A DNA stretch of 64,000 bases, taken from assembly GCF_007828215.1 (NCBI RefSeq), contig NZ_VIUE01000012.1, positions 62,001 to 126,000 on the forward strand, given 5' to 3'. The notes under the pieces were generated by a model. It did not search any database and was not told where the DNA came from. It saw only the letters and a program-made list of their open reading frames with translations. Source of the DNA: Pseudomonas sp. SJZ074 (lineage in GTDB: Bacteria; Pseudomonadota; Gammaproteobacteria; Pseudomonadales; Pseudomonadaceae). The translations under genes were made by a program, and so were the position numbers. Positions 54,005-62,743 of this stretch are shown piece after piece; position 1 is the first letter of the stretch; every line of letters starts with the position of its first letter.

Positions 54005-54784
54005 TTACTTCTCTACGAACGCCCGCTCGATCAGGTAGTCACCCGGCTCGCGCATACGCGGAGAAACGGTCAGGCCGAAGCTGTTGAGCACTTCGCTGGT
54101 TTCATCCAGCATGCTCGGGCTGCCACACAGCATGGCGCGATCGTCCTGCGGGTTGATCGGCGGCAGACCGATGTCGCGGAACAGCTTGCCGCTGCGCATC
54201 AGGTCGGTCAGGCGGCCTTCATTCTCGAACGGCTCACGCGTCACGGTCGGGTAGTAGATCAGCTTGTCGCGCAGCGCCTCGCCGAAGAACTCGTTCTGTG
54301 GCAGATGCTCGGTGATGAATTCGCGGTAGGCGACTTCATTGACGTAACGCACGCCGTGGCACAGGATCACTTTTTCGAAACGCTCGTAGGTTTCCGGATC
54401 CTGGATGACGCTCATGAACGGCGCCAGGCCGGTACCGGTGCTGAGCAGGTACAGATGTTTGCCCGGCTTGAGATCGTCCAGCACCAGGGTGCCGGTAGGT
54501 TTCTTGCTGATGATGATCTCGTCGCCTTCCTTCAGATGTTGCAACTGGGAAGTCAACGGACCATCAGGCACCTTGATGCTGAAGAATTCGAGATGCTCTT
54601 CCCAGTTCGGGCTGGCGATCGAGTAGGCACGCATGAGCGGGCGACCATTGGGCTGTTGCAGGCCGATCATCACGAACTGACCGTTCTCGAAGCGCAGGCC
54701 CGGATCGCGGGTGCACTTGAAGCTGAACAGAGTGTCGTTCCAGTGATGAACACTGAGGACACGCTCGTGGTTCATGTTGCTCAT
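54005..54784 (-). CDS. fpr: Ferredoxin/flavodoxin-NADP+ reductase
   Basis: A 259-residue flavoprotein. The FAD motif is MRAYSIASPNWEEHLEF, the NADP motif is LLSTGTGLAPFMSV, and the C-terminus ends DYLIERAFVEK, as in bacterial Fpr. It exchanges electrons between NADPH and ferredoxin or flavodoxin and protects against oxidative stress. ATG 54784 has AGGAG ten bases upstream. It is divergent from finR, which in P. putida activates fpr. Confidence 0.97.
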   Translation of the reverse strand: MSNMNHERVLSVHHWNDTLFSFKCTRDPGLRFENGQFVMIGLQQPNGRPLMRAYSIASPNWEEHLEFFSIKVPDGPLTSQLQHLKEGDEIIISKKPTGTLVLDDLKPGKHLYLLSTGTGLAPFMSVIQDPETYERFEKVILCHGVRYVNEVAYREFITEHLPQNEFFGEALRDKLIYYPTVTREPFENEGRLTDLMRSGKLFRDIGLPPINPQDDRAMLCGSPSMLDETSEVLNSFGLTVSPRMREPGDYLIERAFVEK

Positions 54785-54905
54785 GTACGTGGGACTCCTG
54801 GGAATAGTGCCTGCGTCGTTATATGCGCATTTGCATCGCATTCTAATGGCGACGACAATATCTGTTAACTGAATTATTAAGATAAGGGTTATCGGTTATA
54901 TCGAT
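54785..54905. promoter_or_regulatory. Divergent fpr/finR regulatory region
   Basis: 121 bases, unusually A/T-rich next to its neighbours, between two divergent starts. It contains the AGGAG of fpr and the T/A-rich stretch TTATTAAGATAAGGGTTATC near finR. By analogy with P. putida it should hold the FinR sites; I cannot place them by eye. Confidence 0.5.
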
Positions 54906-55832
54906 ATGCGATTTACTCTACGTCAACTCCAGGTCTTCGTCGCCGTCGCCCAGCAAGAGAGCGTCTCTCGTGCTGCAGGCCAGCTCAATCTGTCGCAATC
55001 GGCCGCCAGCACTTCCATTACCGAACTGGAACGGCAATCCAGCTGCCAGTTGTTCGACCGCGCCGGCAAGCGCCTGAGCCTCAATGCCCTGGGCAAACAG
55101 CTGCTACCCCAGGCCGTGGCGCTGCTGGACCAGGCCAAGGAGATCGAAGACCTGCTCAACGGCAAGTCCGGCTTCGGCTCACTGGCGGTCGGCGCGACCC
55201 TGACCATCGGCAATTACCTGGCGACTCTGCTGATCGGCGGCTTCATGCAGCGCCATCCGGAAAGCCAGGTGAAGCTGCATGTGCAGAATACTGCCAATAT
55301 CGTGCACCAGGTCGCCCATTATGAAATTGATCTGGGTCTGATCGAGGGCGATTGCAGCCACCCGGACATCGAGGTACAGAGCTGGGTCGAGGATGAGCTG
55401 GTGGTGTTCTGCGCCCCCCAGCACCCGCTGGCCAAGCGTGGTCAGACGACCATGGAGGAATTGACGCACGAGGCATGGATCCTGCGGGAACAGGGCTCCG
55501 GCACCCGTCTGACGTTCGATCAAGCCATGCGCCACCACCGCAGCGCGCTGAACATCCGCCTGGAGCTGGAACACACCGAAGCCATCAAGCGAGCCGTGGA
55601 ATCCGGCCTGGGGATTGGCTGCATCTCACGCCTGGCATTGCGCGATGCATTCCGGCGCGGCAGCCTGGTGCCGGTGGAAACGCCAGACATGGACCTGGCG
55701 CGGCAATTCTATTTCATCTGGCACAAGCAGAAATACCAGACCTCGGCGATGCGCGAATTCCTCGAGCTGTGTCGGGCATTCACCGCCGGGGCACAGCGCA
55801 GCGATGAAATCGTGCTGCCGACTATTGCCTGA
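54906..55832 (+). CDS. finR: LysR-family regulator FinR
   Basis: A 308-residue LysR-type regulator. The helix-turn-helix is in MRFTLRQLQVFVAVAQQESV and VSRAAGQLNLSQSAASTSIT, and an effector domain begins near residue 90. In P. putida, FinR is needed for induction of fpr by superoxide stress and lies divergent to it, exactly as here. The ATG at 54906 is 121 bases from the fpr start. It is end-to-end with dgkA on the opposite strand (no gap). Confidence 0.92.
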   Translation: MRFTLRQLQVFVAVAQQESVSRAAGQLNLSQSAASTSITELERQSSCQLFDRAGKRLSLNALGKQLLPQAVALLDQAKEIEDLLNGKSGFGSLAVGATLTIGNYLATLLIGGFMQRHPESQVKLHVQNTANIVHQVAHYEIDLGLIEGDCSHPDIEVQSWVEDELVVFCAPQHPLAKRGQTTMEELTHEAWILREQGSGTRLTFDQAMRHHRSALNIRLELEHTEAIKRAVESGLGIGCISRLALRDAFRRGSLVPVETPDMDLARQFYFIWHKQKYQTSAMREFLELCRAFTAGAQRSDEIVLPTIA

Positions 55833-56195
55833 TTAAAGAAGTACGAGCCCCCACACCAGGGCAATCATGGTCAAGGCGACAAGCTGGGCGGCACTGCCCA
55901 TGTCCTTGGCGTTTTTCGACAAGGGATGCAGCTCCAGGGAAATGCGGTCGATGGCCGCCTCCACTGCCGAGTTCAGCAGCTCCACGATCAACGCCAGCAG
56001 GCAGACCGCAATCAGCAGCGCCTGCTCGACACGGCTGACATTCAGGAAGAACGACAGCGGAATGAGGATGACATTGAGCAGCACCAGTTGACGGAATGCC
56101 GCTTCGCCGTTGAAGGCGGCACGCAGGCCATCCAGGGAGTAGCCGGAAGCATTCAGGATGCGTTTCAGACCGGTTTGGCCTTTAAAAGGAGACAT
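55833..56195 (-). CDS. dgkA: Diacylglycerol kinase (prokaryotic, DgkA)
   Basis: A 120-residue integral membrane kinase with three helices. The family motif is LLALIVELLNSAVEAAIDRI with the conserved Glu, Asn and Glu residues, followed by SKNAKDMGSAAQ. It phosphorylates diacylglycerol, recycling it to phosphatidic acid. Length matches E. coli DgkA (122). It ends immediately next to finR, and lies 71 bases downstream of the erdR stop on the same strand. Confidence 0.95.
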   Translation of the reverse strand: MSPFKGQTGLKRILNASGYSLDGLRAAFNGEAAFRQLVLLNVILIPLSFFLNVSRVEQALLIAVCLLALIVELLNSAVEAAIDRISLELHPLSKNAKDMGSAAQLVALTMIALVWGLVLL

Positions 56196-56266
56196 AGAAT
56201 GGGCAACTGATTGAAAGAAGTGGGAAAGCTAATCCAACCCTAGTCAAAAAAGCGTGAATAAATGCG

Positions 56267-56920
56267 CTATGACTGCGGTGAAATTGACTCAAGTTGTTGC
56301 AGCAACAAGGCCGCCTGGGTCCGGGTACGCACATTCAATTTACGAAAAATCGCCGTCACGTGGGCCTTGATAGTGGCTTCCGACACGTTCAATTCATAGG
56401 CGATCTGCTTGTTCAACAAGCCTTCGCAGACCATGGTCAATACCCGGAACTGCTGCGGCGTGAGACTGGCCAGGCCTTCGCTGGCCGCCTTGGCCTCCTC
56501 GGACACGCTCACCGCTTCGAACGCCTGGGGCGGCCAGGCGGCGTCGCCATCCAGGACTTTTTTCACGGCCTGCTGAATCATCTCCAGGGAACTCGACTTG
56601 GGTATGAACCCACTGGCGCCGAACTCCCGGGCCTTGACCATCACCGAGGCCTCTTCCTGAGCGGACACCATCACCACCGGAATCTGCGGATACTGCCCCC
56701 GCAACAGCACAAGCCCGGAAAAACCATACGCGCCAGGCATGTTCAGGTCCAGCAGGACGAGGTCCCAGTCGGCCTTTTCGGTCAACCGGGTCTCCAGCTC
56801 CGCAATACTGGCCACCTCCGTCAGCCGGACAGCCGGGCCAAGGCCCAGGGTCACTGCCTGATGCAACGCGCTGCGAAAGAGCGGATGGTCATCGGCGATC
56901 AGGATTTCGTATGTGGCCAT
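56267..56920 (-). CDS. erdR: LuxR-type response regulator ErdR
   Basis: A 217-residue NarL-family response regulator. The receiver has the acidic pocket in ILIADDHPL and the phosphorylated Asp in LVLLDLNMPG. The HTH is LTPQQFRVLTMVCEGLLNKQIAYELNVSEATIKAHVTAIF. Its match and its position next to dgkA and a DTW gene agree with Pseudomonas ErdR, which controls ethanol and acetate use and related metabolism. No cognate kinase is adjacent. Confidence 0.88.
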   Translation of the reverse strand: MATYEILIADDHPLFRSALHQAVTLGLGPAVRLTEVASIAELETRLTEKADWDLVLLDLNMPGAYGFSGLVLLRGQYPQIPVVMVSAQEEASVMVKAREFGASGFIPKSSSLEMIQQAVKKVLDGDAAWPPQAFEAVSVSEEAKAASEGLASLTPQQFRVLTMVCEGLLNKQIAYELNVSEATIKAHVTAIFRKLNVRTRTQAALLLQQLESISPQS

Positions 56921-57094
56921 TTTTCAAATGATCCTGTTTTTATGGGGGGACCCGATGCAATCGCGCCTCGCCAAAACAACTCAAGACACCGCGCAGCGTT
57001 TCGAACTTCGGCCGCTCCCTGGTCGGCGCCAAGCATGCCCAGCGAAGCCGGGGCGGTCAAGCTGCAAGGCCATCACTGTCTTGAGTATGCGCCA

Positions 57095-57841
57095 CTATTG
57101 GGCCGATGCTGCTTGGGGCACGCGGATGAAGGGTTGCAGCTCGGCGTGAGCCGGTGTCGACACATCCATTTCCTGCTGCCGCTTGGCACCCAGGTAATGC
57201 TGGCTGAATACATCGAAATAAGCGTCCAGAGCCGACGCGGCGTCAGTGTCCCCAGCCAACTCAAGACACAACGCCGCCACTTCGGCGGTGCACAAATGTT
57301 CGCTGCGGGTCGAACGGCGCAAACGGTAGCGCGACAGCTTGTCGGGCTGCAGGCTGAGGATCGGCAAGCGATCGAAATACGGACTCTTGCGAAAGATCTT
57401 GCGCGCCTCCGTCCAGGTTGCATCCAGCAAAATGAACAGTGGTCGCCTGGAACGATCCAGGTCCACCGTCTGGGTGACTCGCGACGGCTCGACATATTCC
57501 CCGGGGAATACCAGGTAGGGTTGCCATTGCGGGTCGTCGAGCAGCGCCAGCAATCGCGGATCGACTTCGGTGCGCGACCAGATGAAGGCATGGTTGTCAC
57601 GCACCACATCGGCGATCAGCCAGCCGGTGTTGCTCGGCTTGAACACTTCCTTGTTGGTCATGATCAGGCAAACCCCGGAGCGGGTTTCGACGCTCGGACG
57701 CCAGGCGCACAGGCAGTGGCTTTCGATCACCCGACAGGCGTTGCATCGGGGCGCACGCCAGCCACGGGCCTGTAGCGGCTTGATGCCCTCATCGATGCGC
57801 TGATCGCGCAAGCGGGCTACAGCGTTAGGGGCATGATTCAT
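57095..57841 (-). CDS. DTW-domain tRNA-uridine aminocarboxypropyltransferase-like protein
   Basis: A 248-residue protein. The N-terminal zinc-type cysteine motif is CNACRVIESHCLC. The DTW signature is ILLDATWTEARKIFRKSP, with Asp-x-Thr-Trp. E. coli TapT (YfiP) of this family adds a 3-amino-3-carboxypropyl group to U47 of tRNA (acp3U), using SAM. ATG 57841 is preferred over a TTG three codons upstream. No clear Shine-Dalgarno is seen. Confidence 0.9.
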   Translation of the reverse strand: MNHAPNAVARLRDQRIDEGIKPLQARGWRAPRCNACRVIESHCLCAWRPSVETRSGVCLIMTNKEVFKPSNTGWLIADVVRDNHAFIWSRTEVDPRLLALLDDPQWQPYLVFPGEYVEPSRVTQTVDLDRSRRPLFILLDATWTEARKIFRKSPYFDRLPILSLQPDKLSRYRLRRSTRSEHLCTAEVAALCLELAGDTDAASALDAYFDVFSQHYLGAKRQQEMDVSTPAHAELQPFIRVPQAASAQ

Positions 57842-58025
57842 CGTGGGCAACGCCGACGAACAAAAGAACTCGACACGAACGACACTCGGCAGGGCAATAA
57901 AGGCCGGCAGTCTACCAGAGCGCGCAAACCTGTACCGTCCACCCGGCCTCCCCTATAATTTGCCGCCACTGAACGCACAGTCACGTGACCGGTCGAAATA
58001 GCCGTCACTGAACCAGGAGAGTTTC

Positions 58026-58448
58026 ATGCTGCGCCTTATCGTCCCTACCGTTGCCGTTCTGCTGGCTACGTCCTTCAGCGCCCAGGCTGCCTCGCTGAAA
58101 GAACTCGAACTGAACAAGATGCTGCAGAACGTCGCCGCGCAAAGCAGCATAGGCACCCCGCGGGCAATCAACGAAGACATTCTCGACCAGGGCTATACCG
58201 TCGAAGGCACCGAGTTGATCAATCACCTCAGTGTGCAAAGCAGTCATGCCCAGCAAATGCGCGCTGACCCCAAGGCTGTGTATTTCCAGTTGGGTGCCAG
58301 GGTCTGTACCAACCCGGGTTTCCGCAAACTGATGGCCAAGGGCGCAACCATGCGCTACGAGTTCACCGAGGTGAAGACCAATCGCCCGGTGGCCACCGAA
58401 CGTTTCCAGGAATCGGATTGCCCGAAACCGGCCAAGACCAAGAAATAA
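58026..58448 (+). CDS. PA3611-like secreted protein
   Basis: A 140-residue protein with a signal peptide (MLRLIVPTVAVLLATSFSAQA). The mature part is helical at first (LKELELNKMLQNVAAQSSIG), has two Cys (CTNPGFR, DCPKP) likely to be disulfide-bonded, and ends KKTKK-like. I place it in the PA3611 family, annotated as a quorum-sensing-regulated virulence factor in P. aeruginosa; the gene neighbourhood fits. GGAG lies upstream of the ATG. Confidence 0.82.
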   Translation: MLRLIVPTVAVLLATSFSAQAASLKELELNKMLQNVAAQSSIGTPRAINEDILDQGYTVEGTELINHLSVQSSHAQQMRADPKAVYFQLGARVCTNPGFRKLMAKGATMRYEFTEVKTNRPVATERFQESDCPKPAKTKK

Positions 58449-58451
58449 TCA

Positions 58452-58652
58452 TTAGCCACACAGGCCGCTGTCGCGCCGCTGCTCATCGTCGGCGCGCAGT
58501 TCTGCCACCAGTGCCTGTAGATAGCGCGAGCGCCAGGCCCGGCCTTCCAGACGGCGGCAACATTCTTCCTCGAGACTGACCCGATTCGCCTGAGCCGCTT
58601 CCAACAGCGCCAGATACAACTGCCTGTCGAGTTCCAGAGTCACCCTGGTCAT
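58452..58652 (-). CDS. Small ribbon-helix-helix-like protein
   Basis: A 66-residue protein beginning MTRVTLELDRQLYLALLEAA, which resembles an Arc/MetJ ribbon-helix-helix strand and helix. There is a strong AAGGAGG site before the ATG. It ends three bases from the PA3611-like gene on the opposite strand. It could be a DNA-binding protein or an unpaired antitoxin; no toxin is next to it. Confidence 0.65.
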   Translation of the reverse strand: MTRVTLELDRQLYLALLEAAQANRVSLEEECCRRLEGRAWRSRYLQALVAELRADDEQRRDSGLCG

Positions 58653-58886
58653 CTTTCCCGCCTCCTTGCCCGATCTACCTCAATCCATCGCGTGGCCCAG
58701 CCGTGGGCATCGAATTGCATGGCACGCCTGTTATCAGTAAACCAGAGCGGCACGTACCCGGCCGGTATTCAGACGAGCGGTGGGTCGTTCACTGCTTGTT
58801 GCCAACTGTCACTTTCGAGGGCCATGATCAGGGCAGCGAAGATCAACGCGAGGGTCTAGGATTCAGAAGGAAGAAGGAGTAGCTGA

Positions 58887-60005
58887 ATGCCTTATAAACC
58901 GAATGACCAGCTCAGTCGTCATTTTGAGAACCATGGCCACGACCTCACCCGCAAGGTCGAAGAGCAACTCAACCTGGTATCGCCTGACAGCCCGAACCTT
59001 CCCATCTACCGCGACATGATCCTGACCGTGCTGCGCATGGCCCAGGAAGATCACAACCGCTGGAATGCCAAGATCACCCTGCAGGCACTGCGAGAGCTGG
59101 AACATGCATTTCGCACGCTGGAACAGTTCAAGGGCCGACGCAAGGTCACCGTCTTCGGCTCGGCCCGAACGCCTATCGAACACCCTCTGTATGGCTTGGC
59201 CCGTGAACTGGGGGCGGCGCTGGCCCGCTCGGACATGATGGTCATCACCGGTGCCGGCGGCGGCATTATGGCCGCCGCCCATGAAGGTGCGGGCCGGGAG
59301 CACAGCCTGGGATTCAACATCACCCTGCCTTTCGAGCAGCATGCAAACCCGACGGTCGAGGGTACGCCGAACCTGTTGCCGTTCCACTTTTTCTTCACGC
59401 GCAAACTGTTCTTCGTCAAGGAAGCCGACGCCCTGGTGCTCTGTCCGGGCGGCTTCGGCACCCTTGATGAAGCCCTGGAAGTCCTGACACTGGTGCAGAC
59501 GGGAAAAAGCCCCCTTGTGCCGGTGGTGTTGCTGGATGCGCCTGGGGGCAAGTTCTGGCAAAGCGCCCTGGACTTCATCCACGAACAACTGGAAGAAAAC
59601 CGCTACATCCTGCCCACCGACATGAAACTGATGCGGCTGGTGCACAGCGCTGAAGACGCCGTGGAGGAAATCAACCAGTTCTACCGCAACTTCCACTCCA
59701 GCCGCTGGCTCAAGCATCAGTTCGTGATCCGTATGAACCATAAGCTCAACGAACAGGCCATGGCCCGGATACAGATCGAATTCGCCGACCTGTGCCTGAA
59801 TGACTGCTTTTATCAACAAGGCTACAGCAGCGAAGAGCAGGACGAGGCCCGATTCAGTCATTTGACGCGGCTGGCGTTCAATTTCAACGCCCGCAACCAG
59901 GGGCGATTAAGAGAACTGGTGGACTACATCAACCTGCCGGAAAACTGGGCCGCGCCCTCCACCGAGGTACACCCTCTGACATGGGACCCCATCAAGGTAA
60001 CCTGA
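58887..60005 (+). CDS. LOG family (TIGR00730) Rossmann-fold protein
   Basis: A 372-residue protein. The lysine decarboxylase-like domain carries VTGAGGGIMAAAHEGAG and the PGGFGTLDEALEVLTLVQ motif that marks the LOG nucleotide 5'-monophosphate nucleosidases. It is about 180 residues longer than short LOG proteins, with extra N- and C-terminal helical parts, so it is nearer to PpnN-like enzymes in size. Likely cleaves nucleotide monophosphates to free bases; this is inferred from the family. A shared terminator follows. Confidence 0.88.
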   Translation: MPYKPNDQLSRHFENHGHDLTRKVEEQLNLVSPDSPNLPIYRDMILTVLRMAQEDHNRWNAKITLQALRELEHAFRTLEQFKGRRKVTVFGSARTPIEHPLYGLARELGAALARSDMMVITGAGGGIMAAAHEGAGREHSLGFNITLPFEQHANPTVEGTPNLLPFHFFFTRKLFFVKEADALVLCPGGFGTLDEALEVLTLVQTGKSPLVPVVLLDAPGGKFWQSALDFIHEQLEENRYILPTDMKLMRLVHSAEDAVEEINQFYRNFHSSRWLKHQFVIRMNHKLNEQAMARIQIEFADLCLNDCFYQQGYSSEEQDEARFSHLTRLAFNFNARNQGRLRELVDYINLPENWAAPSTEVHPLTWDPIKVT

Positions 60006-60015
60006 ACCCATAAAA

Positions 60016-60047
60016 AAACGGCCCGCTATCGAAATAGCGGGCCGTTT
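60016..60047 (-). terminator. Terminator of recX (also able to serve the LOG gene)
   Basis: AAACGGCCCGCTA and TAGCGGGCCGTTT with a six-base loop. On the minus strand it ends in a T run right after recX. The stem also lies 10 bases after the LOG stop. Confidence 0.88.
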
Positions 60048-60050
60048 CAT

Positions 60051-60518
60051 TCAATCATCCAGGCCTCGACCGCTGAACAAGCGGTTGATCATTTCCATGG
60101 AATAGCCTCTATACGCCAGGAAACGTCCCTGCTTGGCTCGTTCTCGCGCATCACTGGGCAAATGCCCGGAGAACTTTCGACGCCAGGTATCCGTCAACTG
60201 GTCCTGCCAATCGATACCACTTTCACGCAAAGCCTGTTCGATATCCGGACGTTGCAAACCACGCTGGCCCAGCTCCTCACGAATTCGCAGCGGACCGTAG
60301 CCGGAGCGGGCACGATAAGAAACAAAACTTTCGAGGTAGCGGCTTTCCGATAACAGGCCCTCTTCCGTCAAACGGTCGAGGGCCGTTTCGATCAAGTCAT
60401 CGGGAGCGCCGCGCTGACGCAACTTTCGCGTCAGCTCGACCCGACCGTGCTCGCGTCTGGCGAGCAGGTCCATCGCGGTTCGCCGCACCGCGACGAGGGT
60501 ATCAAGTACGGCGGTCAT
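60051..60518 (-). CDS. recX: RecA regulator RecX
   Basis: A 155-residue helical protein of tandem three-helix repeats. Typical segments are [40 protein letters not shown] and [14 protein letters not shown]. RecX binds RecA filaments and blocks recombination and SOS coprotease activity. It follows recA by eight bases on the same strand, so the two are co-expressed, with recX probably by read-through. Confidence 0.95.
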   Translation of the reverse strand: MTAVLDTLVAVRRTAMDLLARREHGRVELTRKLRQRGAPDDLIETALDRLTEEGLLSESRYLESFVSYRARSGYGPLRIREELGQRGLQRPDIEQALRESGIDWQDQLTDTWRRKFSGHLPSDARERAKQGRFLAYRGYSMEMINRLFSGRGLDD

Positions 60519-60526
60519 CGAATCGA

Positions 60527-61579
60527 TCAGATATCAACGTCGGCCATGTCGTCAGCGGTTTCGCGGCTGGCCAATGCCTTGACGTCGGCAACCGGGCTCA
60601 GCAACTTATCACGCAGTTGCTTCTCGAGCGCTGCGGCAACGTCCGGGTTGTCCGCCAGGAACTTGGCCGAGTTGGCCTTGCCCTGACCGATCTTGGTACC
60701 GTTGTAGGCATACCAGGCGCCGGACTTCTCGACGAAACCGTGCAACACACCCAGGTCGATCATCTCGCCATTGAGGTAGATGCCCTTGCCGTAAAGAATC
60801 TGGAATTCGGCCTGACGGAACGGCGAAGCCACCTTGTTCTTCACGACCTTGACGCGGGTTTCGCTGCCGACCACCTCGTCGCCTTCCTTCACCGCGCCGG
60901 TACGGCGGATGTCCAGGCGAACCGAGGCGTAGAACTTCAGTGCGTTACCACCGGTGGTGGTTTCCGGGCTGCCGAACATCACGCCGATCTTCATGCGGAT
61001 CTGGTTGATGAAGATTACCAGGCAGTTGGCGTTCTTGATGTTACCGGTGATCTTGCGCAGGGCCTGGGACATCAGGCGAGCCTGGAGGCCCACGTGCATG
61101 TCGCCCATTTCACCTTCGATTTCCGCTTTTGGCACCAGCGCTGCCACGGAGTCGACGATGATCACGTCAACCGCGTTGGAACGCACCAGCATGTCGGTGA
61201 TTTCCAGGGCCTGCTCGCCGGTGTCCGGCTGGGAAACCAACAGGTCGTCGACGTTGACCCCCAGCTTACCGGCGTACTCAGGGTCCAGGGCGTGTTCGGC
61301 GTCGACGAAGGCGCAGGTCGCACCGGCTTTCTGGGCCTGGGCGATCACCGACAGCGTCAGTGTGGTTTTACCGGAGGATTCAGGACCGTAGATTTCAACG
61401 ATACGACCTTTTGGCAAGCCGCCGATGCCGAGCGCAATGTCCAGGCCCAGGGAGCCGGTGGAGATGGAAGGAATAGCCTGACGGTCCTGATCGCCCATAC
61501 GCATTACGGCACCCTTGCCGAATTGACGTTCGATCTGACCCAAGGCCGCAGCCAAGGCTTTCTTCTTGTTGTCGTCCAT
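60527..61579 (-). CDS. recA: RecA recombinase
   Basis: A 350-residue recombinase, the usual Pseudomonas length. Walker A is GPESSGKTT, Walker [11 protein letters not shown]. Loop L2 contains the ETTTGG segment, and the acidic C-terminus is DDMADVDI. The ATG at 61579 follows AGGAC; the longer frame upstream would include part of pncC and is not used. A LexA-type site lies about 40 bases before the start. It drives homologous recombination and LexA cleavage, and is next to a phage-derived region. Confidence 0.99.
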   Translation of the reverse strand: MDDNKKKALAAALGQIERQFGKGAVMRMGDQDRQAIPSISTGSLGLDIALGIGGLPKGRIVEIYGPESSGKTTLTLSVIAQAQKAGATCAFVDAEHALDPEYAGKLGVNVDDLLVSQPDTGEQALEITDMLVRSNAVDVIIVDSVAALVPKAEIEGEMGDMHVGLQARLMSQALRKITGNIKNANCLVIFINQIRMKIGVMFGSPETTTGGNALKFYASVRLDIRRTGAVKEGDEVVGSETRVKVVKNKVASPFRQAEFQILYGKGIYLNGEMIDLGVLHGFVEKSGAWYAYNGTKIGQGKANSAKFLADNPDVAAALEKQLRDKLLSPVADVKALASRETADDMADVDI

Positions 61580-61619
61580 TAAAGTCCTCACGTAATCAAT
61601 AAGGCCTGGCGGCCAACAC

Positions 61620-61635
61620 CTGTATAAGTAGCCAG
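61620..61635 (-). promoter_or_regulatory. LexA-type (SOS) site upstream of recA
   Basis: CTGGCTACTTATACAG on the minus strand fits CTG-N10-CAG and is flanked by TA. It lies 40 bases before the recA ATG. Confidence 0.8.
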
Positions 61636-61662
61636 TATTATTCCACAGGGATTCGGGATCGC

Positions 61663-62163
61663 CTACCCCTGATTTGAGATTTCTACGGCGGCATGTTGCA
61701 GCAGCCCCTCTAGCGCGGCCTTCACCGTCTGTCGGCGGACCTCGTCGCGGTTGCCGGGAAAGAATCGCTGCTCGCTGACGACCCTGTCGCCAATGCCCCA
61801 GGCGAGCCACACGGTGCCCACCGGCTTGTTCGGCGAGCCACCGTCCGGCCCGGCCACGCCGCTGACCGCCACGGCAAACCGCGCCAGGCTTTTCTGCTGG
61901 GCACCCCGCGCCATGGCCTCGACCACCTCGCGGCTGACTGCCCCGACCCTTTCGAACAGCTCGTGCGGCACATTCAGTTGCTGGGTTTTCTGGCGATTGG
62001 AATAAGTCACGTAGCCCGCCTCGAACCAGGCCGAACTCCCCGGAATCCGCGTAATTGCCTCGGCTATCCCGCCACCGGTGCAGGATTCGGCCGTGGTCAC
62101 GTGGGCATTGAGCAGTTGCAGGCGCCTGCCCAGTTCAGCTGCCAGCTCGGTGATGTCGTCCAT
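61663..62163 (-). CDS. pncC: CinA C-terminal domain protein (NMN amidohydrolase, PncC)
   Basis: A 166-residue stand-alone CinA C-domain. Key segments are [33 protein letters not shown] and [21 protein letters not shown]. PncC hydrolyses nicotinamide mononucleotide to nicotinate mononucleotide in pyridine nucleotide recycling. In Pseudomonas it lies just upstream of recA, as here, and marks the right border of the region where tailocin clusters sit between mutS and cinA. RBS: GAGAG before the ATG. Confidence 0.92.
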   Translation of the reverse strand: MDDITELAAELGRRLQLLNAHVTTAESCTGGGIAEAITRIPGSSAWFEAGYVTYSNRQKTQQLNVPHELFERVGAVSREVVEAMARGAQQKSLARFAVAVSGVAGPDGGSPNKPVGTVWLAWGIGDRVVSEQRFFPGNRDEVRRQTVKAALEGLLQHAAVEISNQG

Positions 62164-62233
62164 GATGCTCTCCTGATTCGACGCAATGGAGCCTACCGTA
62201 CACGAGCATTCGCCGCTTGCAAGGCTCGACGGA

Positions 62234-62743
62234 CTACTGACCCAACGCCTTGGCGTAGGCCTGGCAGGCCTGCAAGGCGATCAATCCACGGTCGCCTTCG
62301 TCGGTGATGGCGATAATTCGTTGAGCATGCGCCGGGTCAAGTCGGGCGCGTAGGGCGCCATGATCCACGCCGCCGGCGCCGGAGGCGGCAGGCAGCGCAC
62401 AACCGGCGGGAGCATCGTTGGCGTCGAGGAGGACTGACAGCCGGACATCGGCAGTAGCAAGGCGATCGCGCAGGCGAGCTTGATCCTTCTGCACATTGGT
62501 CATTACCTCATAGTGTGTTTGCTCACTGACCGACAGCCTATCTTCCAGGGCCACACGCTTACCCTGCTCTGTCAAGGCTTGGTCGGCAGCCGCTCTGCTC
62601 ATTTCGGCCAGGTCAGACTGGTGCAAACGATCCTGTTCCGCCAACTGCTTCCCATAGCGCCAGTCCTGGATTTTCCACATTGAGCTGGCGACCAGCAGCA
62701 CCAGCACTCCGACAACCGCCAGCCTCAAAGAGAAGGGATTCAC
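62234..62743 (-). CDS. Phage lysis protein Rz (inner-membrane spanin)
   Basis: A 169-residue protein with an N-terminal membrane anchor (LAVVGVLVLLVASSMW) and a long coiled-coil periplasmic part (LAEQDRLHQSDLAEMSRAAADQ onward). This is the layout of Rz-type i-spanins, which fuse inner and outer membranes at the end of phage lysis. The ATG overlaps the endolysin stop by four bases. A Rz1-like lipoprotein is encoded inside it in another frame. Confidence 0.82.
   Translation of the reverse strand: MNPFSLRLAVVGVLVLLVASSMWKIQDWRYGKQLAEQDRLHQSDLAEMSRAAADQALTEQGKRVALEDRLSVSEQTHYEVMTNVQKDQARLRDRLATADVRLSVLLDANDAPAGCALPAASGAGGVDHGALRARLDPAHAQRIIAITDEGDRGLIALQACQAYAKALGQ
62281..62496 (-). CDS. Rz1-like outer membrane lipoprotein (o-spanin), embedded in Rz
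   Basis: A 71-residue frame lying wholly inside the Rz gene, in the +1 frame. It opens MCRRIKLACAIALLLPMSGC, a short lipoprotein signal with the lipobox PMSGC (Cys20). The mature peptide is proline-rich (PTMLPPVVRCLPPPAP), as in Rz1. This nested Rz/Rz1 layout is that of lambda-like phages. Rz and Rz1 form the spanin complex. Confidence 0.78.
   Translation of the reverse strand: MCRRIKLACAIALLLPMSGCQSSSTPTMLPPVVRCLPPPAPAAWIMAPYAPDLTRRMLNELSPSPTKATVD

Noticed and set aside
56913..57149. Short plus-strand frame between erdR and the DTW gene
   Set aside because: No ribosome site; it runs antisense into the DTW gene. The 174-base gap appears to hold only the erdR upstream region.
60527..61810. 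Longer recA reading with 77 extra N-terminal residues
   Set aside because: It would overlap pncC and include the LexA site; the ATG at 61579 has the ribosome site and gives the standard RecA start.
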